The notes beneath the pieces were generated by a model. The model was given only the letters and a program-made list of their open reading frames with translations. It searched no databases and was not told the origin of the DNA. This document shows positions 24,523 through 32,882 of a stretch of DNA of 64,000 bases, piece after piece. The stretch covers positions 27,927 through 91,926 of the forward strand of contig PBDU01000011.1 in NCBI GenBank assembly GCA_002718195.1. The letters run 5' to 3'. A program made the translations under genes and the position numbers. Numbering within the stretch: position 1 is the first letter of the stretch; every line of letters starts with the position of its first letter. This DNA comes from Methanobacteriota archaeon. Lineage in GTDB: Archaea; Thermoplasmatota; Poseidoniia; Poseidoniales; Poseidoniaceae.

Positions 24523-25173
24523 TCACTCGTGTGAAAAATCACTTTTTTGCGCACTAATCCACCTCGGGTCGTCAGAAAGATGTGGTGAAAGATCGATTGC
24601 ATCGTCCCTCAAAATCCCCCTTCTCTGTAGGACCTTTACAGCAGAATGGATGGTGGCTCTAGTTCTGCCCAGCCTGCGTCCTAATTCCGATTGCGATGCA
24701 GGCGGTCCATCAGCAACTATTGATTTGACAATTTGAGATTGTACAAGTGAAAGTCCAATAGGCATAGATTCCGCAATTCTTTGTGGATTTACTATACTCT
24801 CGCCCTCAAAAATTATTGATTCGGTACCTTTGAAATAGCATGTTCTTCCATTAATCGGTAAAACAGTAATTTTAGAATTTCCTTGGAGAACATCGAGATG
24901 GTGACGAAGGGTCCCATTAGCACTCGCTAATTTGGTTTGTAATTCTCTGTAGCACAAACCAGGGTTTTCATCAAGGGTTTTCAGAATTCTCTCTCTAAAT
25001 GGATGTTCATCAGATGAATTAGTTTTTGTTTTAACCCCGCCGTACGCAACTGCACCAATCAATGTAGCAGCCGCTATACCTGTAGCAATACCACCAGTCA
25101 ATCCACTTGCTGCGGTGATCATACCTGCTGCGAGCCATGGGCGTTGTTGAACCCATTGTTGCAGAAGAGGCAT
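24523..25173 (-). CDS. Membrane-anchored double winged-helix regulator
   Basis: This 216 aa protein has a Gly/Ala-rich hydrophobic segment at about residues 13-45, then two winged helices. The first (about 58-115) contains CYRELQTKLASANGTLRHHL. The second (about 140-205) contains SQSELGRRLGRTRATIHSAV followed by LQRRGIL. A membrane helix in front of archaeal winged-helix domains is a known layout for regulators that sense the envelope. It belongs to a run of three regulators on the same strand. The effector and targets are not visible. Confidence 0.75.
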   Translation of the reverse strand: MPLLQQWVQQRPWLAAGMITAASGLTGGIATGIAAATLIGAVAYGGVKTKTNSSDEHPFRERILKTLDENPGLCYRELQTKLASANGTLRHHLDVLQGNSKITVLPINGRTCYFKGTESIIFEGESIVNPQRIAESMPIGLSLVQSQIVKSIVADGPPASQSELGRRLGRTRATIHSAVKVLQRRGILRDDAIDLSPHLSDDPRWISAQKSDFSHE

Positions 25174-25242
25174 GAAGGTAGGTTACACTATTCCTTTGTA
25201 TAAGCATCGATGAAATGCTGACTCAAAATTGGTTTGAAATCA

Positions 25243-25695
25243 TCACTCGATGACCGAGCCTGTGTGGATTTTTAGATGAGCGACTAGCGGCGAGAGTAGC
25301 CTTCCACATGTCTTGCCGTGTTTGCTAAGAGTGTATTGAACGCGAACAGGAGGACCATCATCAACTTCCCTTGTAACCAATCCTTCGTCAACCAAAAACC
25401 GTAATTTATCGCTCAAGGTTCTTGATGATATACCTTCTAACAGGTTTTTCATTTGATTGAATCGTCTAGGACCAGCAATGTATAAAGTTGACAGAATTTC
25501 AATAGTCCACCTAGATGCAAAGACATGCAGAGCTTCCACTGCTGCTTTTACTTCCCATGCTGTATCGTAAGGTGCGCCGTGTGAATAGGATGCTAATGTT
25601 TGTCGTATGTGCCCACCGTTTTCGATAGTGTTTGAAATTCTTGATTTTATGTCTTGCATTGATTCGTTTCCGATATTCAATGGAGGGTTAGGCAT
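25243..25695 (-). CDS. HxlR-family transcriptional regulator
   Basis: This 150 aa protein has a typical HxlR winged helix: WTIEILSTLYIAGPRRFNQM, then ISSRTLSDKLRFLVDEGLVTREV and the wing VQYTLSKHGKTCGRLLSPL. HxlR proteins are small dimeric regulators, often responding to reactive or toxic compounds. The gene is divergent from a glycosyltransferase; only 84 bases separate the preferred start codons, so the two share a promoter region. There is no conserved Cys that would mark a redox sensor, apart from C in GKTCGRL. Confidence 0.9.
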   Translation of the reverse strand: MPNPPLNIGNESMQDIKSRISNTIENGGHIRQTLASYSHGAPYDTAWEVKAAVEALHVFASRWTIEILSTLYIAGPRRFNQMKNLLEGISSRTLSDKLRFLVDEGLVTREVDDGPPVRVQYTLSKHGKTCGRLLSPLVAHLKIHTGSVIE

Positions 25696-25779
25696 AATCC
25701 TTGGATTAACTGCTGTTAAATGAACTTAATGTATATTGTAAACCGTAATTTGAGAGTGCATTTGGGCACATTATTCAAT

Positions 25780-26931
25780 ATGGATAGGCTTCTGCCTTTG
25801 ATTATGAGTAGGAAGGTTTGTCTCGCTAGAGGCGGTACTCTTACTCGTTTTTCTGGTATTGGCGGTGCGCATCATTCATTACTGGATCATCACAAATCTG
25901 GAGATTTTCCTGATACAAAACTTGTCTGCGTACTCGAGTACCCTGAACAGAAAGGAGCCTTGGGGAAAATTAGGCATCGCTGGATTAAGCACCCAAAAAT
26001 CGTGACAAAATTTTGCCAAGAATCGCTTGGTAGCGATGATATCTTGCATATAACAGACCAAGAACAAGCTCACTTAGTTCCCGAAAGATATCACGGTCGT
26101 CCTAAGGTTTTGGTGACTGTACACGATTTGTTTCACATGTACCCTTACCAAGAAACGATTTCGATTACACAGGATGGAAAGGAACAGTATCAGCAGACGA
26201 TTTCTGTGGGTAATCAAAAACCCGGTTTAGTCAGAAAATATGACTTGAAGAAATTAATTGCTGGGCTGTCTAGAGCGGATGTTTTGATTTGTGATTCAGA
26301 ATTTACCAGAAGGGTATGTGAGGAAAAATTCCCCAATGTTGAGGCTATTACCATCCCCCTTGGTTTAGATTGTGAAAAGTATATTCCAAAAACTGAAATC
26401 CCAAAGAACTCTAAATTCGAGATGCTATTTGTTGGCTCTGATGACCCAAGAAAACGACTAAATTTTGTAGCAGAAATACTCGGAGCATGCGATTCAAGAG
26501 TAAAGGAAAATTCTGTTCTTCACATCGTAGGAGATCGCTCATCAACTGCCGATAAAATCTCAGAAACTCTTGAAATTGAAGTTATCATTCACCAAAGCTT
26601 GGATGACGAGCAATTGATGAGATTGAGGCAGAAGTGTGATTTGCTATTGTTTCCAAGCGCTGCTGAAGGATACGGTTATCCACCTATTGAGTCAATGGCC
26701 TCTGGTTGTCCTGTTCTATGTGCTGATTTGCCTGCCCACAATGAATTGATGCCAGAAAACTCCTGTTTGCCCCCGGGTGATATATCTGCTTGGGTTGCTG
26801 CAATAAATTCAAACTTTGATTCTTGGCAAGAGAGGGATTCAAAAATACCAAATCAGGAATTAATCGGGCACTCAAAGCGTTTTTCTTCAGAACAATTCGT
26901 CAAAAAGTTGAACCAAATTTACAGTTTTTAG
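25780..26931 (+). CDS. GT4-family glycosyltransferase
   Basis: This GT-B-fold sugar transferase probably acts at the inner face of the membrane in surface glycan synthesis. The C-terminal half has the retaining GT4 hallmark SAAEGYGYPPIESMASGCPVL and a Rossmann start at FEMLFVGSDDPRKRL. The N-terminal half has FSGIGGAHHSLLDH as the usual glycine loop. The start is uncertain. The frame is open from ATG 25720, but a TATA-like TGTATATTGT lies at 25729-25738, so I prefer ATG 25780 (383 aa); ATG 25804 is also possible. The substrate cannot be read from sequence. Confidence 0.87.
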   Translation: MDRLLPLIMSRKVCLARGGTLTRFSGIGGAHHSLLDHHKSGDFPDTKLVCVLEYPEQKGALGKIRHRWIKHPKIVTKFCQESLGSDDILHITDQEQAHLVPERYHGRPKVLVTVHDLFHMYPYQETISITQDGKEQYQQTISVGNQKPGLVRKYDLKKLIAGLSRADVLICDSEFTRRVCEEKFPNVEAITIPLGLDCEKYIPKTEIPKNSKFEMLFVGSDDPRKRLNFVAEILGACDSRVKENSVLHIVGDRSSTADKISETLEIEVIIHQSLDDEQLMRLRQKCDLLLFPSAAEGYGYPPIESMASGCPVLCADLPAHNELMPENSCLPPGDISAWVAAINSNFDSWQERDSKIPNQELIGHSKRFSSEQFVKKLNQIYSF

Positions 26932-26993
26932 TCGTGAAACGATTGAATAAATTACTACAGATTATTATTAGGTGGATTTGATTCGGCAAAGTC

Positions 26994-29069
26994 ATGCAAC
27001 CAGTTCAGAGAGTAGCAGTCATCGGTGCAGGCAACATGGGTTCAGGGATTGCGCAAAAAAGCGCACAGGAAGAATTCGATGTGCAAATGGTTGACAGGGA
27101 AATGCAATATGTTGAGAGAGGTCAAGGAATAATCTCAAATTTTCTTTCTGAAGCAGTAGAACGTAGAATTTTTTCTCCTCAACAAGTAGAAGCAATCCAA
27201 GGAAGAATAACCGGTGTTGAAGGTGTTGAGAACACCGCTGAAGATACCGATTTGGTAATCGAAGCAGTTTTCGAAGACTTCGATATCAAAACAGCTGTAT
27301 TCAAAACTCTTGACGAAGCTTGTGGAGAACATACAATTCTTGCAAGTAACACTTCCTCGCTTTCAGTCAATGAGTTGGCGGAAGCCACTGGACGCCCAGA
27401 TAGATTTGTAGGGCTACATTTCTTTTACCACCCTGCAAAAAATAGGTTGATTGAAGTAATCCCAGCAAAAACCACCTCACAAGAAACCATCGATAGGACA
27501 GTCCAGTACTGCAAAACATTGGGTAAGGTCGTAATCATCTGCAAGGATAGACCTGGATTTGTTGTAAACAGATTCTTTGTACCCTGGTTAAATGAAGCCT
27601 GCCATTTGCTTGCTGAAGGAGTAGCAACAACCGCTCAAATCGATGCGATTGCGCGTAAAGCGTGCAAGATTGGTCTTGGTCCATTTGGTCTGATGAATCT
27701 CACAGGTCCTCCGATTGCTTTGCACTCTACAGATTACCTAGCAGAACAACTTGCAACTCCTAGGTATGTTGGTGTACAAAATCTGAGGGATATGATCGAT
27801 GCTGGTGAAATGTGGGATATTGGAAATGATGAAGAATACACTTCCGAGCAATATAAAACCGTAGCAGACAGGTTGTTGGGAGTAGTCTTCGCTGTAGCCG
27901 CTCAGATTGTTGAAGAAGAAATTTGCAGCATGGAGGACGTTGATAGAGGTGCGAAAGTTGGTCTACGTTGGGCACTTGGGCCCTTTGAATTGATGAATAG
28001 AATAGGAATAAAGGAGGCAGGACGCATGGCTTCTGAATATTCCTCCTTGGCTGGGAAAGGTTTGGAATTACCTTCATTTTTCACAGATCAAGTCAATTCA
28101 GGGATAAATTGGGATTTCTCATACGTTGACACAGAGATAAACAACGGAATCGCTACAATTACCATCAATCGACCGGAGGCAATGAATGCCCTGAACGAAA
28201 CGGTAGTCGGTCAGATGGCAAAAGCGGTTGAAGCCTGCAATTCCAACGGCGCAGTCAACACGATTGTGCTTGATGGAGCAGGTAAGGCATTCGTAGCAGG
28301 CGCAGATGTCAAATTCTTTGTCGATAAGATTCGAGCAGATGCAATCCCAGATATCTATGACTTTACCAAAGCGGGTCAAGATATGCTCAACGCGATTGAG
28401 GATTCAAGCAAAACCACGATTGCTCTAACAACAGGTCTCGCTCTAGGAGGGGGTCTGGAGTTAGCGCTTGCTTGCGATTACAGGATAGGAACCCGTAGAA
28501 CCCAATTCAGATTCCCAGAGACAAGTATAGGAATTTACCCTGGATTAGGTGGAAGCCAGAGGCCAGCCAGAATTTGTGGTATTCCAGCAGCTAGGTGGGC
28601 AGTACTTGCTGGCAACTTTATGACAGCACAAGTTGGTGCTGATTTAGGACTTTTAACCCATCTGGTAGACATTGCCGATGTAGATTCAACTATTACCAAA
28701 ATATCAGATTCTGGTAAGCCAGATAACAAGTATCCTGGAGTTTGTTCTAACCCCGAAAGTAGTGTTGTGAAATTTGCCCAATCTTTCTACACTGATTCTA
28801 ACATGCAAGTTCTGATGTCAGGGGGTTGTCCTGAAGGATTTGATGCGGAGGACAAGAATATCAGTAGGCAACTGAAGTCGTTAAAATTTGCAGCGCCTAT
28901 CGGACTTGGTATGGCAAGTGATTTAATCGATGCAACAGCAAATACCGATTTGAAATCTGGGTTACAATTAGAATTGGATGGTTTAGACAAGATATTTGCT
29001 ACCGCAGACGCCTTAGAGGGTTTGAGCGCTCTAATTGAGGGAAGAAGACCAACTTACAAGAATGAGTGA
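26994..29069 (+). CDS. 3-hydroxyacyl-CoA dehydrogenase/enoyl-CoA hydratase fusion
   Basis: This 691 aa bifunctional enzyme catalyses hydration and NAD-dependent oxidation of acyl-CoA. Residues 1-190 are the Rossmann domain (VAVIGAGNMGSGIAQKSAQ, then ASNTSSLSVNELA and GLHFFYHPA). A duplicated helical C-terminal domain follows to about 350. From about 375 comes a crotonase fold: INRPEAMNALNE, oxyanion loop AFVAGADVKF, and both catalytic Glu in GGGLELALACDYR and FPETSIGIYPG. The order dehydrogenase-hydratase is the archaeal/crenarchaeal one and is opposite to bacterial FadB/FadJ. It may serve fatty-acid oxidation or crotonyl-CoA conversion; context does not decide. A TATA-like AATAAATT lies at 26946-26953. 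Confidence 0.94.
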   Translation: MQPVQRVAVIGAGNMGSGIAQKSAQEEFDVQMVDREMQYVERGQGIISNFLSEAVERRIFSPQQVEAIQGRITGVEGVENTAEDTDLVIEAVFEDFDIKTAVFKTLDEACGEHTILASNTSSLSVNELAEATGRPDRFVGLHFFYHPAKNRLIEVIPAKTTSQETIDRTVQYCKTLGKVVIICKDRPGFVVNRFFVPWLNEACHLLAEGVATTAQIDAIARKACKIGLGPFGLMNLTGPPIALHSTDYLAEQLATPRYVGVQNLRDMIDAGEMWDIGNDEEYTSEQYKTVADRLLGVVFAVAAQIVEEEICSMEDVDRGAKVGLRWALGPFELMNRIGIKEAGRMASEYSSLAGKGLELPSFFTDQVNSGINWDFSYVDTEINNGIATITINRPEAMNALNETVVGQMAKAVEACNSNGAVNTIVLDGAGKAFVAGADVKFFVDKIRADAIPDIYDFTKAGQDMLNAIEDSSKTTIALTTGLALGGGLELALACDYRIGTRRTQFRFPETSIGIYPGLGGSQRPARICGIPAARWAVLAGNFMTAQVGADLGLLTHLVDIADVDSTITKISDSGKPDNKYPGVCSNPESSVVKFAQSFYTDSNMQVLMSGGCPEGFDAEDKNISRQLKSLKFAAPIGLGMASDLIDATANTDLKSGLQLELDGLDKIFATADALEGLSALIEGRRPTYKNE

Positions 29070-29306
29070 TTACTCTAATCTGTCTAGATCAATACAAGAT
29101 CTAACTATATTTTCAAGATTTATTTCAGCCTTTATTTCGATTAGAAAGAGTATATTTTCATGAAATCTGTCAAGATGATGTTGTTGTGCAACAACATCCC
29201 CGTACTTCAAAAATAAATCTTCGATAGAAATTCCTCCACCGTTTTCAATGACAATTCTAGCCTTTATTTTTTCATCCTCATCGCTGGGGCTACGTACTTC
29301 AACCAT
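29070..29306 (-). CDS. Small protein of the E1/JAMM operon
   Basis: This 78 aa acidic protein has no recognised family. Predicted pattern by eye: a strand (KIKARIVIE), a helix (ISIEDLFLKYGDVVAQ), a strand (NILFLIEIKAE) and a final helix (NLENIVRSCIDLDRLE). GGGAGTGAT upstream points to ATG 29306, not to an ATG at 29351 that would overlap the JAMM gene. It ends without a Gly-Gly, so it is not a ready ubiquitin-like modifier. A modifier needing trimming or an accessory subunit are both possible. It is the last gene of the E1-JAMM operon and lies end to end with the dehydrogenase/hydratase gene. Confidence 0.7.
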   Translation of the reverse strand: MVEVRSPSDEDEKIKARIVIENGGGISIEDLFLKYGDVVAQQHHLDRFHENILFLIEIKAEINLENIVRSCIDLDRLE

Positions 29307-29310
29307 CAAA

Positions 29311-29793
29311 TCACTCCCAAGAGATGACTTCTTCATCCGTCCAATGCGCAAGTTGCGTATTATCTCCTAGTCTGAAATCTGTAGGAGTCGAAATGTGCAG
29401 AGTGTTTTTTGCGATTTTGAAACCTTCTTCACCAAGTACCATTGCGCTTTCCAAGATACCTGTGGAGTGAGCTAGAGATCTTCTATCAGTGATAGACCAG
29501 TAAGCAGACATTGATGGATGCGTATGTACCCACACACTGAAAGGAGCTTTTGCTCCAAAAAACGGTTTCAAAGGAACCAATCCTGGAGAGCCCCAGTCGA
29601 TCTGAATTCTGCCCTCTGCGTCAATTAAAACAGAAGTCTCAAGTCCAGCAACTTTACTTAATTGATAAACAAATTTCCAATCATTAGCCTTCGCTGCCTG
29701 TTTTTGAGCCTCGAGCAAAACTGGATTATTTACCTGTCTATTCTGTGCCAAAACTAGAGCTTCAAGCCTCTCATCGCTGATAATTTCATTCAT
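29311..29793 (-). CDS. JAB/MPN-domain (JAMM) metalloprotease-like protein
   Basis: This 160 aa protein has a complete JAMM zinc site: H90-T-H92-P, then S100 and D103 (VWVHTHPSMSAYWSITDRR). This fits HxHPx6SxxD. A Glu in GLETSVLID (E52) can be the catalytic base. JAMM proteins cleave isopeptide or peptide bonds next to ubiquitin-like C-termini, or act in sulfur-carrier pathways. The gene overlaps the E1-like gene upstream by four bases and is followed five bases later by a 78 aa protein. This makes a compact operon. The short size suggests the bare catalytic domain. Confidence 0.87.
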   Translation of the reverse strand: MNEIISDERLEALVLAQNRQVNNPVLLEAQKQAAKANDWKFVYQLSKVAGLETSVLIDAEGRIQIDWGSPGLVPLKPFFGAKAPFSVWVHTHPSMSAYWSITDRRSLAHSTGILESAMVLGEEGFKIAKNTLHISTPTDFRLGDNTQLAHWTDEEVISWE

Positions 29794-30419
29794 GCTATCA
29801 CCTCGAATTTTGGGAAATTCATCTGCCCAAACCTAATAGATTGGATACCTTCAATTATACTGCTGTCTCCAAATCTTAAGTGATCGTGTAGCCATTGTGC
29901 ACCGGTCGCAGCGCAGATTGCATATCCATATTCAATGAATCCAGATTCAACGGCTCCTTCCTGTTGACAGGAACCCCTAGAATTTTCAGTTGTCATTGCT
30001 TTAATTAAACTTTGACTGGTTTTATTTGTGAGGTAAACACAACCATCGCCAGTACTTCTGAGGTCAATCCATTTTTTGGATTTAGAATGGACGAGTTTTC
30101 TTGCTTTTGCGTTATCGACAGCACAAATCACGTAGTCATAACAAGAAAGGCTAGTATTATCATCTAAGTCATATTCGATTGCTTTGATTTGGAAATTTCC
30201 AATGGAGTGTGATTTTGAGAGACATTTTACTTTTGTTCGCCCAATATCAGAATCTGAAAATTGCTGAAATTGAATATTCCTGTCCTCGACTATATCTGAA
30301 TCAAAGATATGGAAATCAATTTTTGTTTTTGATTTGGATAGGCTTGGCGCAAGAAAATGAACAAGCGTAGAACCTATCCCTCCCGCACCGATTAAACAGA
30401 CTTTAACTTCATCAATCAT
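29790..30419 (-). CDS. E1/ThiF-like adenylating enzyme, minimal form
   Basis: This 209 aa Rossmann-type protein is related to ThiF/MoeB/E1. The ATP loop is LIGAGGIGSTLVHF, the Mg-binding motif is IFDSDIVEDRN, and the conserved Lys is in GRTKVKCLS. The CAVDNAKARK block matches the D-N-xxx-R motif. After N the family has xxRQ; here it reads NIQFQQF, so the usual catalytic Arg is replaced by Phe. A Cys in SRGSCQQEGAVESG is a candidate thioester site. There are no zinc CxxC pairs. A TATA-like TTTATAT at 30457-30451 would start transcription near 30428, and GGTGA precedes ATG 30419. I therefore prefer this to ATG 30431. Confidence 0.85.
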   Translation of the reverse strand: MIDEVKVCLIGAGGIGSTLVHFLAPSLSKSKTKIDFHIFDSDIVEDRNIQFQQFSDSDIGRTKVKCLSKSHSIGNFQIKAIEYDLDDNTSLSCYDYVICAVDNAKARKLVHSKSKKWIDLRSTGDGCVYLTNKTSQSLIKAMTTENSRGSCQQEGAVESGFIEYGYAICAATGAQWLHDHLRFGDSSIIEGIQSIRFGQMNFPKFEVIA

Positions 30420-30450
30420 GGTATTCACCATTGTTCAAACCATCGACAGG

Positions 30451-30457
30451 ATATAAA
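30451..30457 (-). promoter_or_regulatory. TATA box of the E1/JAMM operon
   Basis: On the minus strand this reads TTTATAT. It lies 32 bases before the preferred start codon of the E1-like gene (30419), in the divergent region shared with the GDP-mannose dehydratase gene. Spacing fits a transcript with a very short leader. Confidence 0.45.
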
Positions 30458-30532
30458 CAAAAACAAATTATCAACATCATAGAATTAGTCAAGCACAGGG
30501 ATTATGATGCTTTCATTCCCCCTCAACATTCA

Positions 30533-30540
30533 ATTTAATT
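30533..30540 (+). promoter_or_regulatory. TATA box of the GDP-mannose dehydratase gene
   Basis: ATTTAATT lies 28 bases before ATG 30568. GGTGA at 30560-30564 is the ribosome binding site. An AGGAGGGG at 30546-30553 is also present but too far from the ATG. Transcription would begin near or just after it. Confidence 0.4.
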
Positions 30541-30567
30541 CAAAAAGGAGGGGTTATTCGGTGAAAC

Positions 30568-31632
30568 ATGGCTGACAAGGTTGCCTTGATTACCGGAATT
30601 ACAGGACAAGATGGGTCCTACCTAGCAGAATTATTGCTAGAAAAGGGATATACCGTCTATGGTCTGGTGAGAAGAGTTAGTCAACCTACCTCTGGCAGAA
30701 GTCTAATCAATCACTTGATGGAACACGACAAATTTCATCTTATGAACGGAGATCTGGCGGACCAAAATTCAATCGATAATGCCGTTGCCCAGACTCAACC
30801 TGATGAATTTTACAACCTTGGAGCAATGTCATTTGTTCCAGAATCCTGGAGAAGTCCAATGATGACAGCAGATATTACTGGACTAGGCGCTCTAAGATGT
30901 TTGGAAGCAATTAGAAAACATGCACCAAATTGTAGATTCTATCAAGCTGGTTCTTCCGAACAATTTGGAAAAGTGAGAGATGTGCCACAAACCGAGATGA
31001 CTCCATTCCATCCTCGTTCCCCCTACGGGGCAGCGAAAGTTTTCGCATTCGAAATCACTCGAAATTACAGGGAATCTTATGACATGTTTGCGTGTACTGG
31101 TATACTTTTTAATCACGAGAGCCCAAGAAGAGGACTTGAATTCGTCACACGTAAAGTTACAATGACAGCAGCAAGAATTGCGCACGGATTTGATGAAAAT
31201 CTATGGATTGGAAACGTTGATGCAAAGAGGGATTGGGGCTTTGCAGGAGACTATGTCGAGATGCAATGGAGGATGCTTCAACAAGAGAAACCTGAAGATT
31301 ACGTTGTTGCAACTGGCAGAACTCATTCAGTTCGAGACATGATTTCTCTTGCCTTTGCTCATGTAGGTATGGAATTGACGTGGTCTGGAGAAGGAGTAGA
31401 CACTATCGCAACCGATCAAAATGGCGTTGTTAGAGTAAGAACAAATCCAAAGTTCTTCAGACCTGCTGAAGTAGATTTGCTAATTGGTGATCCTGCTCTT
31501 GCAGAAAAGGAACTTGGTTGGGTCCCTGCCACATCATTCGAAGAATTAGTGCAAATGATGGTTGAGGCTGACATGGCAATTGTCCAAGAAGCAGTAGATG
31601 GAGGATATGCTCCTCCGATTCCTCCAGAGTGA
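30568..31632 (+). CDS. gmd: GDP-mannose 4,6-dehydratase
   Basis: This 354 aa short-chain-dehydrogenase-type enzyme makes GDP-4-keto-6-deoxymannose, the precursor of GDP-fucose and related 6-deoxy sugars for surface glycans. The NADP loop is TGITGQDGSYLAELLLEKGY. Active-site residues are in SSEQFG and SPYGAAKVFAF (Tyr and Lys). NHESPRRGLEFVTRKVT is diagnostic for GMD against other sugar-nucleotide dehydratases. No GDP-fucose synthase is adjacent, so the end product is unknown. Glycosyltransferase genes are found 4 kb upstream and at the far end of the window. Confidence 0.95.
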   Translation: MADKVALITGITGQDGSYLAELLLEKGYTVYGLVRRVSQPTSGRSLINHLMEHDKFHLMNGDLADQNSIDNAVAQTQPDEFYNLGAMSFVPESWRSPMMTADITGLGALRCLEAIRKHAPNCRFYQAGSSEQFGKVRDVPQTEMTPFHPRSPYGAAKVFAFEITRNYRESYDMFACTGILFNHESPRRGLEFVTRKVTMTAARIAHGFDENLWIGNVDAKRDWGFAGDYVEMQWRMLQQEKPEDYVVATGRTHSVRDMISLAFAHVGMELTWSGEGVDTIATDQNGVVRVRTNPKFFRPAEVDLLIGDPALAEKELGWVPATSFEELVQMMVEADMAIVQEAVDGGYAPPIPPE

Positions 31633-31661
31633 AATTTTAGAAATTTTAATTTCTAAATTCA

Positions 31662-32666
31662 TCAGGCCATTTTCAATTTCTTCACTGGTGGTGCCACACC
31701 TAAATCTGCAGGGAAATGCATAGTTTGTTCTGGTATTGGAATTGGTATTATCTCTCTACCGATAAGAGCAACCCTGCTAGGTCTAGATGAAGAAAGAATT
31801 TCCATATCTACCATCGGAGCCAGGTGGTTTGAAAAATCCATGATGTCATCAAAAGATGGCATGTTATCTACGCTGAGGTTTTCTCTACTGTGTCCCACAT
31901 AGACGTATCCTTTTGCTTCTATCCAATCAGGCTCAGCCCTTTTGTCTAATTCTGCAAACTCAGCAATGGATTTTGAATCCATGTTAATGCCTTTCATCAT
32001 TGTGTGCCTACATACAATTCTGGTATCAAGAGAGGGTAATAGATCGATTGTTTCTTCGAATTTTTCCCAGGCAGAATCATTCCATTTCGGGCGACAAACC
32101 TCATCAAAAATTTTCTTGTTTGGAGCATCTACTGAAACGTAGAGTTGTGTTGGTAAAGTGTCAAGATTTTCCAATGTTTTTGGAAGAGTACCGTTTGTAA
32201 CTAGCATGGTAGTCATTCCATGATTATGGCACAATTCCATGTATTCTGATAGATTCCTGTAAAGTGTAGGCTCACCGTTCAAGGAGATGGCAACATGCTT
32301 TGGGTCTTGAGCTTCGAGATATTTTTCCCTTGGTACCAAATCATGACCACCATATCCAGTAAGAAGCCTCCTTTGCGCTCTAACGCTTTCGTATAGTAAT
32401 TCCAATGGGTCTTGGTCTGTTAGTTCGAGAGTGTCCATGTGAGGCTCTCTCCAACAATACGTACAAGCGAGGTTGCACTGATCTACTACAGGAGACATCT
32501 GCATACAGGTGTGGCTTTTAACGCCGTAAAATGTTCCCTTGTAACACGATCTGTCTCGCAAAAGAGATTCTTTAGTCCAGTGACATGTTTTCACGCCACC
32601 GTGTTCTCCTACGATGTGGTAGCGCTGTTTTTGCAGCTTTGCTTTCAATTCAGGGTCCATTCCCAT
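31662..32666 (-). CDS. taw1: tRNA 4-demethylwyosine synthase (radical SAM)
   Basis: This 334 aa enzyme condenses N1-methylguanosine-37 of tRNA-Phe with pyruvate, the second step of wyosine synthesis. The radical SAM motif is C64-NLA-C68-TY-C71 (DQCNLACTYCWRE). Three earlier Cys, C28, C41 and C54, have the spacing of the second 4Fe-4S cluster known in Pyrococcus Taw1. Other matches are SLNGEPTLYRNL and DTRIVCRHTMMKG. A strong GAGGTGATTAC sits directly before ATG 32666, right after a hairpin in the leader. A Taw2 homologue occurs at 48382-49536. Confidence 0.95.
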   Translation of the reverse strand: MGMDPELKAKLQKQRYHIVGEHGGVKTCHWTKESLLRDRSCYKGTFYGVKSHTCMQMSPVVDQCNLACTYCWREPHMDTLELTDQDPLELLYESVRAQRRLLTGYGGHDLVPREKYLEAQDPKHVAISLNGEPTLYRNLSEYMELCHNHGMTTMLVTNGTLPKTLENLDTLPTQLYVSVDAPNKKIFDEVCRPKWNDSAWEKFEETIDLLPSLDTRIVCRHTMMKGINMDSKSIAEFAELDKRAEPDWIEAKGYVYVGHSRENLSVDNMPSFDDIMDFSNHLAPMVDMEILSSSRPSRVALIGREIIPIPIPEQTMHFPADLGVAPPVKKLKMA

Positions 32667-32667
32667 G

Positions 32668-32719
32668 TAATCACCTCAGAGTCAAATCTCACGGTTGAGA
32701 TTCGGTCGGAGTTTGACTC
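32668..32719 (-). promoter_or_regulatory. hairpin in the taw1 leader, flush with the ribosome binding site
   Basis: Read on the minus strand, the leader contains GAGTCA (32719-32714), an 11-base bulge, AATCTCA (32702-32696), the loop ACCG, TGAGATT (32691-32685) and TGACTC (32684-32679). All 13 pairs are Watson-Crick. The next bases are the Shine-Dalgarno TGAGGTGATTAC and then the start codon. The structure is seen in the sequence. It could be an RNA switch, a protein-binding site or a DNA operator. No known riboswitch class is recognised. Confidence 0.6.
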
Positions 32720-32787
32720 GGCTGTTTAGCCCTCCTGTTAATCATGTAATAATGATGCGATTGATGGATTTATGAATTGACTGTAAA

Positions 32788-32794
32788 TTTATAC
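32788..32794 (+). promoter_or_regulatory. TATA box upstream of the microprotein genes
   Basis: TTTATAC lies in an AT-rich stretch, with transcription expected near 32817. This would give either a leaderless start at ATG 32817 (76 aa form) or a 66-base leader to ATG 32883. Confidence 0.4.
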
Positions 32795-32882
32795 ATTTAC
32801 TTTACAAAATACACCTATGGTGTATTCCACACTACCATTGATTCATATAGGACCAGCACCCATATTATATTGGGAACAAAAG

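Noticed and set aside
32817..32882. 76 aa form of the first microprotein
   Set aside because: A leaderless start here is possible, but similarity to the second microprotein begins exactly at ATG 32883, so the shorter form is preferred.
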